Positions 42,301-50,684 of a stretch of DNA of 64,000 bases are shown here, one piece after another; position 1 is the first letter of the stretch, and each line of letters starts with the position of its first letter. The notes beneath the pieces were generated by a model. That model was not told the DNA's origin and made no database searches. It was given only the letters and a program-made list of their open reading frames with translations. This DNA is from an uncultured Bacteroidales bacterium (GTDB lineage: Bacteria > Bacteroidota > Bacteroidia > Bacteroidales > WCHB1-69). Made by a program: the position numbers and the translations under genes. The stretch covers positions 157,011 to 221,010 of the forward strand of contig OMYJ01000005.1 of the NCBI GenBank assembly GCA_900315245.1. The letters are read 5' to 3'.

Positions 42301-43299
42301 ATGAGCGTATATATTATCGCTGAAGCGGGTGTGAATCACAACGGCAAGCTTGACCTTGCATTGAAGTTGTGTGATGCGGCCAAAGCGGCAGGCGTTGATG
42401 CCGTTAAGTTCCAGACTTGGAAGACGGAAAACATCGTCACCGCTCATGCTCGACAAGCGGCGTATCAGACTGAGAATACAGGAGTAGAAGAAAGCCAGTA
42501 TGATATGCTGAAGAAGCTGGAGTTGAGCTATGACCACTTCCGTTACATCCAAGAGTATTGCAAAAAGATAGATATAGATTTTCTTTCCACCCCCGACGAA
42601 GAGGAGAGCCTGGCATTTCTGGTGTCGCTAGGTCTTCCTTTTATCAAGGTGGGCTCTGGCGAAGTGACCAACATCCCTTATTTGCGCAAGATTGGTTCAC
42701 AAGGTAAGCATGTCATTCTTTCAACAGGTATGTCCAATCTGGCGCAAGTGGCAACGGCTTACGATACTTTGGTTAAGGCAGGTGCCGATGGCGTTTCGCT
42801 GTTACATTGCACCACTAACTATCCTTGCCCGATGGATGAGGTAAATCTCCGGGCTATGATTACGCTGCGTGATGCCTTCAAATGCCAAGTGGGGTACAGC
42901 GACCATACGATGGGCACCGAAGTTCCAGTGGCTGCTGTGGCTTTGGGTGCTGAAATCATCGAGAAGCATTTTACGCTTGACCGGAACATGGAAGGCCCCG
43001 ACCACAAAGCCAGTTTGGAACCTGCCGAACTAAAACTGATGGTGCAGCAAATACGCAACATTGAGGAAGCGCTGGGAGATGGCATCAAACGACCCAACAA
43101 AAGCGAAGCCGAGAACGCCAAAGTGGTGCAAAAGTCCATTTTGGCCAAGTTCCCCATTAAAAAAGGAGAAGTGCTGACCGAAGAGAACATGACGGTGAAA
43201 CGTGCCGGTACAGGCATCCCTGCCAACCTTTGGGATTCGGTAGTAGGTGGTGCTGCCATTAAAGACTTCGAGATAGACGAACCTATAAAACTCTATTGA
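42301..43299 (+). CDS. legI: Nonulosonic acid synthase (NeuB family, LegI-like)
   Basis: Condenses a 6-deoxy-mannosamine derivative with phosphoenolpyruvate to give the nine-carbon acid. The 332-residue protein has the NeuB TIM barrel (AEAGVNHNGKLDLALKL at the start, VKFQTWKTENIV, LHCTTNYPCPMDEVN, GYSDHTMGTEV, EKHFTLDRNMEGPDH). The C-terminal antifreeze/SAF domain contains LTEENMTVKRAGTGI. Because the upstream enzymes are LegB/C/G-like, legionaminic acid is a better guess than sialic acid. Confidence 0.92.
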   Translation: MSVYIIAEAGVNHNGKLDLALKLCDAAKAAGVDAVKFQTWKTENIVTAHARQAAYQTENTGVEESQYDMLKKLELSYDHFRYIQEYCKKIDIDFLSTPDEEESLAFLVSLGLPFIKVGSGEVTNIPYLRKIGSQGKHVILSTGMSNLAQVATAYDTLVKAGADGVSLLHCTTNYPCPMDEVNLRAMITLRDAFKCQVGYSDHTMGTEVPVAAVALGAEIIEKHFTLDRNMEGPDHKASLEPAELKLMVQQIRNIEEALGDGIKRPNKSEAENAKVVQKSILAKFPIKKGEVLTEENMTVKRAGTGIPANLWDSVVGGAAIKDFEIDEPIKLY

Positions 43300-43301
43300 A
43301 A

Positions 43302-43997
43302 ATGGATGTATTGGTGGTAATCCCTGCAAGAGGTGGAAGCAAAGGCATACCGTATAAAAATATCAAGCTTTTGAACGGCAAACCTCTGATTTGTTATAGT
43401 ATTGATGTGGCACGTCGGTTCACTTCGGATGAAAACATTTGTGTCACTACCGATGATGATAAAATCATAGAGGTGGTTGAGAATTATGGCCTAAAAGTTC
43501 CATTCAAACGTCCTGAATATCTGGCTACTGACACCTGCGGCAGTAACGAGGTGATTCAACATGCATGGCAATTCTATGCCGACAAAGGGAAACATTATGA
43601 TGCCGTGTTGCTATTGCAACCCACGTCACCCTTTCGCAAGGTGGAGTTTTTGAAAGAGGCAGTGGCACTTTATGATGATAGTGTTGATATGGTGACCAGC
43701 GTGAAACTGTCTTCCTGTAACCCTTACTACGACGGTTTTGAAGAAAACGCAGAGGGACTACTTACCATCAGCAAGGGCGATGGCACCATTGAACGCCGTC
43801 AGGATGCACCCAGCGTGTGGCAACAGAACGGGTCAATCTATGTAATCAACGCCAAGTCGTTGATGGAAAAAGGTTTGGCTCACTTTACACGCATTCGCAA
43901 ATATGCCATGCCGGAGCTGTATTCAGTGGATATTGACAACCCATTCGATTGGATGGTTGCCGAACTAGTGATATCTGAAAAACTAATTGAGATTTAA
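43302..43997 (+). CDS. legF: CMP-nonulosonic acid cytidylyltransferase (NeuA/LegF-like)
   Basis: Activates the nine-carbon acid with CTP to the CMP-sugar used by transferases. The 231-residue protein opens with VVIPARGGSKGIPYKN (residues 4-19), the CTP-binding loop of the family. VLLLQPTSPFR, QNGSIYVINA and the C-terminal DIDNPFDWMVAE (metal ligand) follow. ATG 43302 is preferred to the TTG at 43296 inside the legI stop region. Spacing to legI is 2 bp. Confidence 0.92.
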   Translation: MDVLVVIPARGGSKGIPYKNIKLLNGKPLICYSIDVARRFTSDENICVTTDDDKIIEVVENYGLKVPFKRPEYLATDTCGSNEVIQHAWQFYADKGKHYDAVLLLQPTSPFRKVEFLKEAVALYDDSVDMVTSVKLSSCNPYYDGFEENAEGLLTISKGDGTIERRQDAPSVWQQNGSIYVINAKSLMEKGLAHFTRIRKYAMPELYSVDIDNPFDWMVAELVISEKLIEI

Positions 43998-44001
43998 TGC
44001 T

Positions 44002-45036
44002 ATGAAGAGATATATTATACAGAGCTCAGCCACCATTCTTGATGCTTTGAAGGCATTGGATGGTACCTCACACGACTCGCAAACTCTGTTCGTGGTTGAT
44101 GAAACTGAGCGTATGGTAGGCACCTTGACTGATGGCGATATCCGTCGAGGTTTGATTGGCGGAGCATTGCTGTCCATGCCAGTCGGCGAAATCATGCACA
44201 CTTGTTTCAAGTTTATTCGTGAAGGTCAATACGATGCCAAGCTGCTCAAGGAGTATCGTGAAAAGCAAATCTTTTTCATTCCGGTGCTGGACAATAAAGA
44301 CCATATTGTGAAGGTATGCAACCTCATTAAATATCGCAACTTCTTACCAGTTGATGCTGTGCTGATGGCTGGTGGTAAGGGCGAGCGTCTGCGCCCTCTT
44401 ACTGAAAAAACACCAAAACCGTTGCTTCAAGTTGGTGACAAGGCTATAATAGACCACAATGTTGACCGTCTCATCTCTTTTGGTATAAAGCATATTTCGG
44501 TTACAGTCAATTATCTCGGAGAACAATTGGAAGATCATTTTCGTGAGCCACGCAAAGAGGTGCAGATTCAGACTGTTCGCGAACCAAAATTCCTTGGTAC
44601 TATTGGTAGCATTAAGTTTGTGCCTGAATTCTATAATGACGCAGTATTGGTGATGAACTCGGATTTATTTACTAATATTAACTATGAAGATTTCTATTTG
44701 CATTTCAAAGAGCATGATGCTGATATGAGCGTGGCAGCCATTCCATACGATGTGGATATTCCGTTTGGAATTCTTGATTTGGATGGCCGTAATATTACCG
44801 GTCTTTCAGAAAAACCGCACTATGGCTATTATGCCAATGCAGGCATCTATCTGATTAAGAAATCAGCATTTGAATTGATCCCTGAAGATACAATGTTCCA
44901 TTCCACCGACCTTTTAGGTGCTTTGGTTGCCGCAGGCAAAAAGGTGATTCGTTTCCCCTTGGGCGGTACATGGATTGATATTGGAACTCCGCAGGAATAT
45001 AGACGGGCACAGGATTTGGTGAAATACATGATATAA
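44002..45036 (+). CDS. CBS-domain nucleotidyltransferase (PtmE-like)
   Basis: The protein of 344 residues has two N-terminal CBS motifs (about 1-113: LFVVDETERMVGTLTDGDIR and IFFIPVLDNKDHIVKV). A sugar-nucleotidyltransferase domain follows (VLMAGGKGERLRPLTEKTPK, about 118-137; VLVMNSDLFTNI; GGTWIDIGTPQEY). This is the layout of PtmE, which makes GDP-glucosamine for the legionaminic-acid route of Campylobacter. If it does the same here, the pathway runs on GDP- rather than UDP-linked sugars. ATG 44002 is used; the TTG at 43987 is less likely. Confidence 0.82.
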   Translation: MKRYIIQSSATILDALKALDGTSHDSQTLFVVDETERMVGTLTDGDIRRGLIGGALLSMPVGEIMHTCFKFIREGQYDAKLLKEYREKQIFFIPVLDNKDHIVKVCNLIKYRNFLPVDAVLMAGGKGERLRPLTEKTPKPLLQVGDKAIIDHNVDRLISFGIKHISVTVNYLGEQLEDHFREPRKEVQIQTVREPKFLGTIGSIKFVPEFYNDAVLVMNSDLFTNINYEDFYLHFKEHDADMSVAAIPYDVDIPFGILDLDGRNITGLSEKPHYGYYANAGIYLIKKSAFELIPEDTMFHSTDLLGALVAAGKKVIRFPLGGTWIDIGTPQEYRRAQDLVKYMI

Positions 45037-45040
45037 AGAA

Positions 45041-46381
45041 ATGGTTAAAGTAATAACATATGGTACTTATGACCTTTTACACCAAGGGCATATCAACTTG
45101 CTTCGTCGAGCAAAGGAACTTGGTGACTATCTTATTGTAGGTGTCACTAGCGATAGTTTTGACAAGAATCGTGGCAAACTCAATGTGTGTAACAACGTGT
45201 TAGAACGTGTTGAAGCGGTGAAGGCCACAGGTTATGCTGATGAGGTAATTATTGAGGATTATCTCGGTCAAAAGATTGATGATGTCCAGAAATATGATGT
45301 TGATATTTTTGCCATCGGTAGTGATTGGGAGGGTAAGTTTGATTATTTGAACGAGTATTGCAAAGTGGTTTACTTGCCCCGCACGGAAGGTATTTCTTCA
45401 ACCATGCTTCGTGAAGAAAAGAATGCTAATTACCGGATAGGTGTTGTAGGTAGTGGTCGAATAGCGTATCGTTTTGTTCCAGAAAGCAAAGTTGTGAATG
45501 GTGCAGAGGTGACTACTGTGATGAATCCTTATAAGGAAAATGTAGAAACGTTTGCGCAGATATACGGTCTGAGAGCGTATACTGATTACGACCAGTTCTT
45601 GCAGAACGTGGATTTGGTGTATGTGGCTTCACCGCATCTCACACACTATGACTACACCAAACGGGCATTGTTGGCAGACAAACATGTTCTTTGCGAGATA
45701 CCATTTATGCTCACCAAAAAACAAGCTTTGGAATTATATTGTTTGGCGGAGGAGAGGAATTTAGTGCTGATGGAGGCGAGTAAAACGGCTTATTGCCCCG
45801 CTTTCGGCCACATCGTGACATTAGTGAAAAGCGGCATTATAGGTGATGTGGTGGATGTGAAGGCATCACTGAGTAAAATGGTGGTATCGCCTACCCGAGA
45901 GCTGGATTCAGAACAGGCAGGTGGTGCCATGACAGAACATTCTCCTCTAACGCTACTGGCAATTATTAAATTGCTTGGTGTTGACTGGAAAGATGTTGAT
46001 TTCCGCAGCCGAGTGGAGAATGGTGTAGATATTTATACTAAAGGTGTAATTAACTATCCTCATGCAACGGCCTCGTTTACATTGGGCGTTGGTGTGAAAA
46101 CAGAGGGTAACCTTGTAATATCTGGCACAAAAGGCTACATCTATGTACCAGCTCCGTGGTGGCTTACTGATTTCTTCGAAGTACGTTATGAAGATCAGAC
46201 GAAGAACAAGAAATATTTCTACAGCTACGATGGCGAGGGGCTTCGCTATGAAATACGGGAGTTCGTCTCAATGGTTGTTAATAATCGTCGCAGTTGCTAC
46301 AAATTGCGCCGTCGTGAAAGTGTAGCCATAGCTGAAATTATTGAGAAATACAGAAACCACGAAAATGTAACAGAAATATGA
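45041..46381 (+). CDS. Fusion: TagD-like cytidylyltransferase plus Gfo/Idh/MocA oxidoreductase
   Basis: Residues 1-130 are a glycerol-3-phosphate-cytidylyltransferase-like domain. They show the HxGH motif in YDLLHQGHINLL (H14, H17) and the late RTEGISSTMLRE loop that closes over CTP. Residues 132-446 are a Gfo/Idh/MocA dehydrogenase with IGVVGSGRIA at the nucleotide site. The usual EKP motif appears as CEIPFML, so the lysine that is normally catalytic is replaced by Ile. The protein could reduce a phosphorylated sugar and activate the product as a CDP-polyol. A broken SDR gene and a CDP-glycerol-phosphotransferase homologue follow. Confidence 0.85.
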   Translation: MVKVITYGTYDLLHQGHINLLRRAKELGDYLIVGVTSDSFDKNRGKLNVCNNVLERVEAVKATGYADEVIIEDYLGQKIDDVQKYDVDIFAIGSDWEGKFDYLNEYCKVVYLPRTEGISSTMLREEKNANYRIGVVGSGRIAYRFVPESKVVNGAEVTTVMNPYKENVETFAQIYGLRAYTDYDQFLQNVDLVYVASPHLTHYDYTKRALLADKHVLCEIPFMLTKKQALELYCLAEERNLVLMEASKTAYCPAFGHIVTLVKSGIIGDVVDVKASLSKMVVSPTRELDSEQAGGAMTEHSPLTLLAIIKLLGVDWKDVDFRSRVENGVDIYTKGVINYPHATASFTLGVGVKTEGNLVISGTKGYIYVPAPWWLTDFFEVRYEDQTKNKKYFYSYDGEGLRYEIREFVSMVVNNRRSCYKLRRRESVAIAEIIEKYRNHENVTEI

Positions 46382-47109
46382 TTAGAAGAATATTGGTTGT
46401 AGGTGGTGCAAATGGTATCAACTTAGCGATAACTCAAGATTTGGCACATCGTGAATCAACAGAGAAAGTGTATGTTGTGGATAAAATTCCTTTGCAAAAG
46501 TAGTATGCTCATGCTAAAATTGAGTCTTTTCAATTTGATTTCTTCGAATTACTCTTTCTTTAACCGTTTTTGTGACATCAATGCGTTGATGATTACTGCA
46601 GGTTTTGGCAAGTTGGCATTGTTCAAAAATGAGCAGGAACAACTTATTATAGACTATTTTAATGTGAATGCGATTTCAGTGTTACGACTCGTTAAACGCT
46701 TCTATACGAAGCTATAGTCGAAAGAGGATTTCTACTGTGGTGTGATGGATAGTATTGCTGGTTGGATGTCTTCTCCGTTTTTTGCCCTCGATGCTGCCAC
46801 CAAAGCTGCACTGAAAATCTTTATTGAGAGTGTAAATGTAGAGTTGATTAATGATGGTTCGACAAACAAAATATTAATGTAAGTCCTGGCGCTATTAAAG
46901 GAACCTCTTTCTATGCAAAAGAAATGGATATGGCCCAAATAAACACGCTGGCTTTACAAATAATAGAGCATTCGGAAACAAAACAAGACCTTTTCATTCC
47001 AAATTTCAATTCGATATTTCGCGATGTCCTTGAGCGATACCATAAAGACTTTCGGGCGGAAGGACAACATAGTTATGAATACAAGCAGCAGTCAAAGAGA
47101 TTGAATTGA
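46378..47109 (+). pseudogene. Decayed short-chain dehydrogenase gene
   Basis: It starts at ATG 46378, overlapping the fusion gene's stop as ATGA. The pieces of an SDR lie in order but in different frames or behind stops: MIRRILVVGGANGINLAI, then a stop at 46501. INALMITAGFGKLALF (46580-46628) and RLVKRFYTKL follow before a stop at 46716. MDSIAGWMSSPFFALDAATK comes next, with a stop at 46877, and then a C-terminal piece to 47109. In the active site the Tyr of YxxxK has become Asp. Several independent lesions make a sequencing artefact unlikely. It probably once served the CDP-polyol branch. Confidence 0.85.
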
Positions 47110-47175
47110 AAGGTATAATGGTCGTTTCGGTTATATAAATCATATGGATTACTACTATCTTATTTTTCTTTTAAG

Positions 47176-48366
47176 ATGATAAATGTTCATAATATAAAAA
47201 GAGCCATAGTTCGAGGAATAAACAGCATTATTCCTAAAAATAAAAAGAAAGTCATGTTTGCCAGTTTCCCCGATTTCGCTGACAATTCCAGAGCTGTGTA
47301 CGAATATATGATGCGACAAGAAAAGTTCAGTAACTGGACTTTTATTTGGGAGGTGTCTCCTGATTTTCAATTCCCAACGCGAAATAGAACGCGTTTTATC
47401 AAAAGGCCATATGGCTATTGGAACAAAGATTATTTTATCTACATATTTAATCTATTTACATCAAAGTATTTGTTTAGCACTCACTCATTTTTTGTTGAAG
47501 CAAACCCATCGAGGCAAATCTCTGTATGTTTATGGCATGGGACCATGTTGAAACGAATTTGTGCAATGAACGAAAGAGAAAAAGATGGGCAGCGGAAAGA
47601 TCAGTTTCGTTTTTTTGTCTCCCCATCCAATTATTATAATGATATTTTCTGCAAGACGTTTCTTTGTCAACCTGAAAACATTCTCACCACGGGGTATCCT
47701 CGCAACGATTTTCTTTTCGAAAATACTCGTTTGTTGGAAAAACTGAACATTGATAAGGATTTGTATAGTAAAATTGTTGTTTATATGCCAACATTCAGAG
47801 TTCCTAAAGGAGGAGGATATTGTGACTCTGATGCTACTATCCAGTCTTGTATTGATTTTGCGAACAAACAATCCTTATCAGAACTCTCGTATTTTCTCTA
47901 TGACAAAAAGGTTTTATTGTTAATTAAATGGCATCCTGCCGATAGCCGCCAATTTGTTGTGGATAATATGGCTAATATATTATCTATTGACAACCAAGTT
48001 TTAGCTGAGTCAGGCTTTCAAGCTTATCATCTCCTTCATTATGCCGATGCACTCATTACTGATTATTCTTCTGTGTTTTGTGATTATATGCTTTTAGACC
48101 GACCTATTGCATTTGATGTGTCAGATATAGTTGCATATGCTGATAAACGAGGGTTTGTATTCGAAAAACCTATGGATTTTATGCCTGGATATATAATAAA
48201 GACTGAGCATGATTTGAAGATTTTTGTTGATGACATATCTAAAGGTCTTGATAAGAGTGCGTATAAACGACGTGAGCTGTATTCAGTGTATAATGATTTT
48301 TGTGATGATCAAGCCTCGGCCCGAATCGTTAATTTAACCATTCATGATTTATCAGTTGGTTTTTGA
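47176..48366 (+). CDS. CDP-glycerol:polyol-phosphate phosphotransferase family protein (TagF-like)
   Basis: A peripheral-membrane enzyme of 396 residues with the family signatures CLWHGTMLKRI (about 118-128), TTGYPRNDFLF, IKWHPADSRQF and ADALITDYSSVFCDY. The family transfers glycerol-phosphate or ribitol-phosphate from a CDP-activated donor, as in teichoic acid synthesis. The cytidylyltransferase fusion upstream would supply such a donor, so the polymer may carry polyol-phosphate. The gene is AT-rich, like the following Wzy gene. Confidence 0.88.
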   Translation: MINVHNIKRAIVRGINSIIPKNKKKVMFASFPDFADNSRAVYEYMMRQEKFSNWTFIWEVSPDFQFPTRNRTRFIKRPYGYWNKDYFIYIFNLFTSKYLFSTHSFFVEANPSRQISVCLWHGTMLKRICAMNEREKDGQRKDQFRFFVSPSNYYNDIFCKTFLCQPENILTTGYPRNDFLFENTRLLEKLNIDKDLYSKIVVYMPTFRVPKGGGYCDSDATIQSCIDFANKQSLSELSYFLYDKKVLLLIKWHPADSRQFVVDNMANILSIDNQVLAESGFQAYHLLHYADALITDYSSVFCDYMLLDRPIAFDVSDIVAYADKRGFVFEKPMDFMPGYIIKTEHDLKIFVDDISKGLDKSAYKRRELYSVYNDFCDDQASARIVNLTIHDLSVGF

Positions 48367-48374
48367 TTTTTGAC

Positions 48375-49562
48375 ATGAAAAAACTCCTCTCTTTTCTCCA
48401 TGTTGATCACGTAGGATTTTTGGAATTAATGCTTGCTTTTTATCCTATTGTGGCAGGATACCAATATGGATCAATTCCTATGAGTTTAGTATGGGCATTG
48501 TTGATGGATATGATTGCATTCACACGCATACGCAAACCTATGCGGAATGTTATACTTGTAATTGTGTTTTCGTTTGTTATCCTTCATGACGTAGTAGTAT
48601 GGATGTCAAACGGCATGTCAATAACACATCTGAATTTCATTATCTCAATCATTGTGTTTTCTACAAGCATCATTATCATTGCACCCGCATTGAATTTTGA
48701 AAAACTTGTAGGGTCTTTGTATTTTATCGCTTTTCTTGTTTGTGGCGGTATTATTTATCATTTCATACTGCTACTTTCTGGACGTATTATTACCCCAATT
48801 CCGTTGCCTTTTTTGCCGGCTCCAGACATTAGTTCACGTTTGTTCATGGAAGCACATCGTCCATGTTCTTTCTTCTGGGAACCGGCAGCTTTTGTCACAT
48901 ATATGTTGATACCATTATTCATTTCGTTGGTAAAAAAGGATTGGCCGTTGATGTTGTTTTTCTTGTTTTGCATTTTTCTGTCCACTAGTACCAATGGCAT
49001 TATATTGGCTCCTTTAATGATAGCTGTATACATATTGTTCAGTAGGCAAAATCTTTCTGGCAAGAGTTTATATGCTATCATTTTATTTGCCATGTGCATT
49101 TGGTTGTTCAACTCTTCTTTATTTGATGCTGGTGTTGACAAGTTAGAGAGAACGGATGCTTCTTCAAATGTCCGATTGAGCAATGGACCGTGGTTGGTGT
49201 CACAAATGCCGTCGGAGCATATTGTATTGGGCATACCATATCATTCCGTCAACGAATATCTATCCAGGGGGGGGGTAGTTGATGGAAGTCGTATTGATCC
49301 TAGTCGCAACTTTTACCTGTCTGACTTTTGGCGTGTGCTTGTAAGTTATGGAATATTTGGCTTGATATTACACCTGTCGGTATATTTCTATTTCATACAA
49401 AAAGACAAAACGCTTATACCCTATATCACCATTCTGCTTGTGGCTCAGTTTTCACAAAGTGTTGCTTTCCAATCCACTTATGTGTTTCAGTTGTGCTTTA
49501 TTTTGGCTTATATAAGAAACAATAGTAATTCATCTGTCAGAACCATGGCAATTTCAAATTAA
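48375..49562 (+). CDS. O-antigen/capsule polymerase (Wzy-like), with a poly-G tract
   Basis: A 395-residue inner-membrane protein with about ten hydrophobic helices and a large periplasmic loop at about 255-320. This is the usual plan of Wzy polymerases, which join lipid-linked repeat units. Wzy proteins share little sequence, so the call rests on topology and locus. A run of nine G at 49267-49275 codes for Arg-Gly-Gly in the loop (SRGGVVDG) and is in frame in this copy. I start at ATG 48375; the TTG at 48363 overlaps the upstream gene. Confidence 0.75.
   Translation: MKKLLSFLHVDHVGFLELMLAFYPIVAGYQYGSIPMSLVWALLMDMIAFTRIRKPMRNVILVIVFSFVILHDVVVWMSNGMSITHLNFIISIIVFSTSIIIIAPALNFEKLVGSLYFIAFLVCGGIIYHFILLLSGRIITPIPLPFLPAPDISSRLFMEAHRPCSFFWEPAAFVTYMLIPLFISLVKKDWPLMLFFLFCIFLSTSTNGIILAPLMIAVYILFSRQNLSGKSLYAIILFAMCIWLFNSSLFDAGVDKLERTDASSNVRLSNGPWLVSQMPSEHIVLGIPYHSVNEYLSRGGVVDGSRIDPSRNFYLSDFWRVLVSYGIFGLILHLSVYFYFIQKDKTLIPYITILLVAQFSQSVAFQSTYVFQLCFILAYIRNNSNSSVRTMAISN
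49267..49275 (+). repeat. Homopolymer G9 tract inside wzy
   Basis: Nine consecutive G in the coding strand, in the codons AGG GGG GGG GTA. A gain or loss of one base would truncate Wzy about 100 residues early. Long G runs are rare by chance at this base composition. Confidence 0.9.
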
Positions 49563-49579
49563 TAAAACACCTAAATAAT

Positions 49580-50668
49580 ATGAAAACACTCTACGACTCA
49601 GTTCGAAATGCTTTTTTGCAAATTATGAAACAAAGAAGCTTAAATCAGCTTTGGCGAAAACAAACAAAAGGCATCAAACTAAGAAAACTCAGCAAAGAAC
49701 AAGAAAAGCAAATCCAAGACTATTATAAAGAATGTATCGGAAGAAAAGTGACAACTCGTTGGCACAGACTTTTTTATTCTTTGACGGGAGAGTTTAATTA
49801 CCGATATCTTCCTTTTGATGTGTTCGTTGACATGTACCATCGTTTGTCGCCTTGGAATTACCAGAAAATCATGGACGACAAGAATATGTACAGGCAGTTC
49901 TTGTCGGAATTTAATTTTCCTGACCGTTATTTGGAATGCATGAGAGGGGTGTTTTATCTACCTCAAAATGGGAATAACCAGGTTTCGCTTGACGAAGTGA
50001 TTAGTTATTGTCAAAACTTAGAGGAATGCATCATTAAACCGTCACGCGATTCAAGTGCGGGCATAGGCGTTCGTTTACTTTCACTGAATGACGGTATAGA
50101 CAAGAGAACAGGTGATAGTATTGAAAAGATCATAAAAAGTTATGGACAGCATTTTCTCATCGAGAAAAGGATGGTGGAACAAGAATCCCTAAGTGTCCTT
50201 AATCCATCGTCATGCAATACAATACGTGTCCATACTTTCAGAAATCGTAAAAAGGAAAAAATCGAGTTTGTTAGCGCCCATGTGCGCATTGGGAGGGATG
50301 GTAGCATTATCGATAATGGTTCGTCAGGAGGAATTCGCTCTGTCGTTCATCAAGACGGTATGCTGTCAGATTTTGCATGTGCAACCAAACCAAAATATGT
50401 CTTGTGTGAAAAAACAGACTCTGGTGTATTGGTCAGAACTCACAAAATAGAGAAATTCCATCAAATTATTGAGACAGCAGTAGCAGCCCATGAACGTATT
50501 CCTTTTTTTGACATTATCGGTTGGGATATGTTAATTGACCAAGACGGAAAGGTTGTCATTATTGAATACAATCCTAATCCAGACATGAAGATGCAACAAT
50601 TGATTTACAAGGATTCCGTTTTAGGTGATATGCAGGAATCCATATTGAAGCAAGCATTTAATAGATAA
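49580..50668 (+). CDS. ATP-grasp protein of the sugar-transfer-associated type
   Basis: 362 residues: an N-terminal helical region, then an ATP-grasp core. IIKPSRDSSAGIGVRLL (about 153-169) binds ATP. SCNTIRVHTF, VRIGRDGSIIDNGSSGGI and IGWDMLIDQDGKVVIIEYNPNPD (about 313-335) carry the metal-binding Glu and Asn. This group is found in polysaccharide loci and probably ligates an amino acid or other acid to a sugar acid or amine by an amide bond. A paralogue lies at 54529. Confidence 0.8.
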   Translation: MKTLYDSVRNAFLQIMKQRSLNQLWRKQTKGIKLRKLSKEQEKQIQDYYKECIGRKVTTRWHRLFYSLTGEFNYRYLPFDVFVDMYHRLSPWNYQKIMDDKNMYRQFLSEFNFPDRYLECMRGVFYLPQNGNNQVSLDEVISYCQNLEECIIKPSRDSSAGIGVRLLSLNDGIDKRTGDSIEKIIKSYGQHFLIEKRMVEQESLSVLNPSSCNTIRVHTFRNRKKEKIEFVSAHVRIGRDGSIIDNGSSGGIRSVVHQDGMLSDFACATKPKYVLCEKTDSGVLVRTHKIEKFHQIIETAVAAHERIPFFDIIGWDMLIDQDGKVVIIEYNPNPDMKMQQLIYKDSVLGDMQESILKQAFNR

Positions 50669-50684
50669 CAAAAAAGATAATCAT

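Noticed and set aside
42301..43299. Plain sialic acid (Neu5Ac) synthesis
   Set aside because: The upstream LegB/LegC pair makes a 6-deoxy diamino sugar, which fits legionaminic rather than sialic acid.
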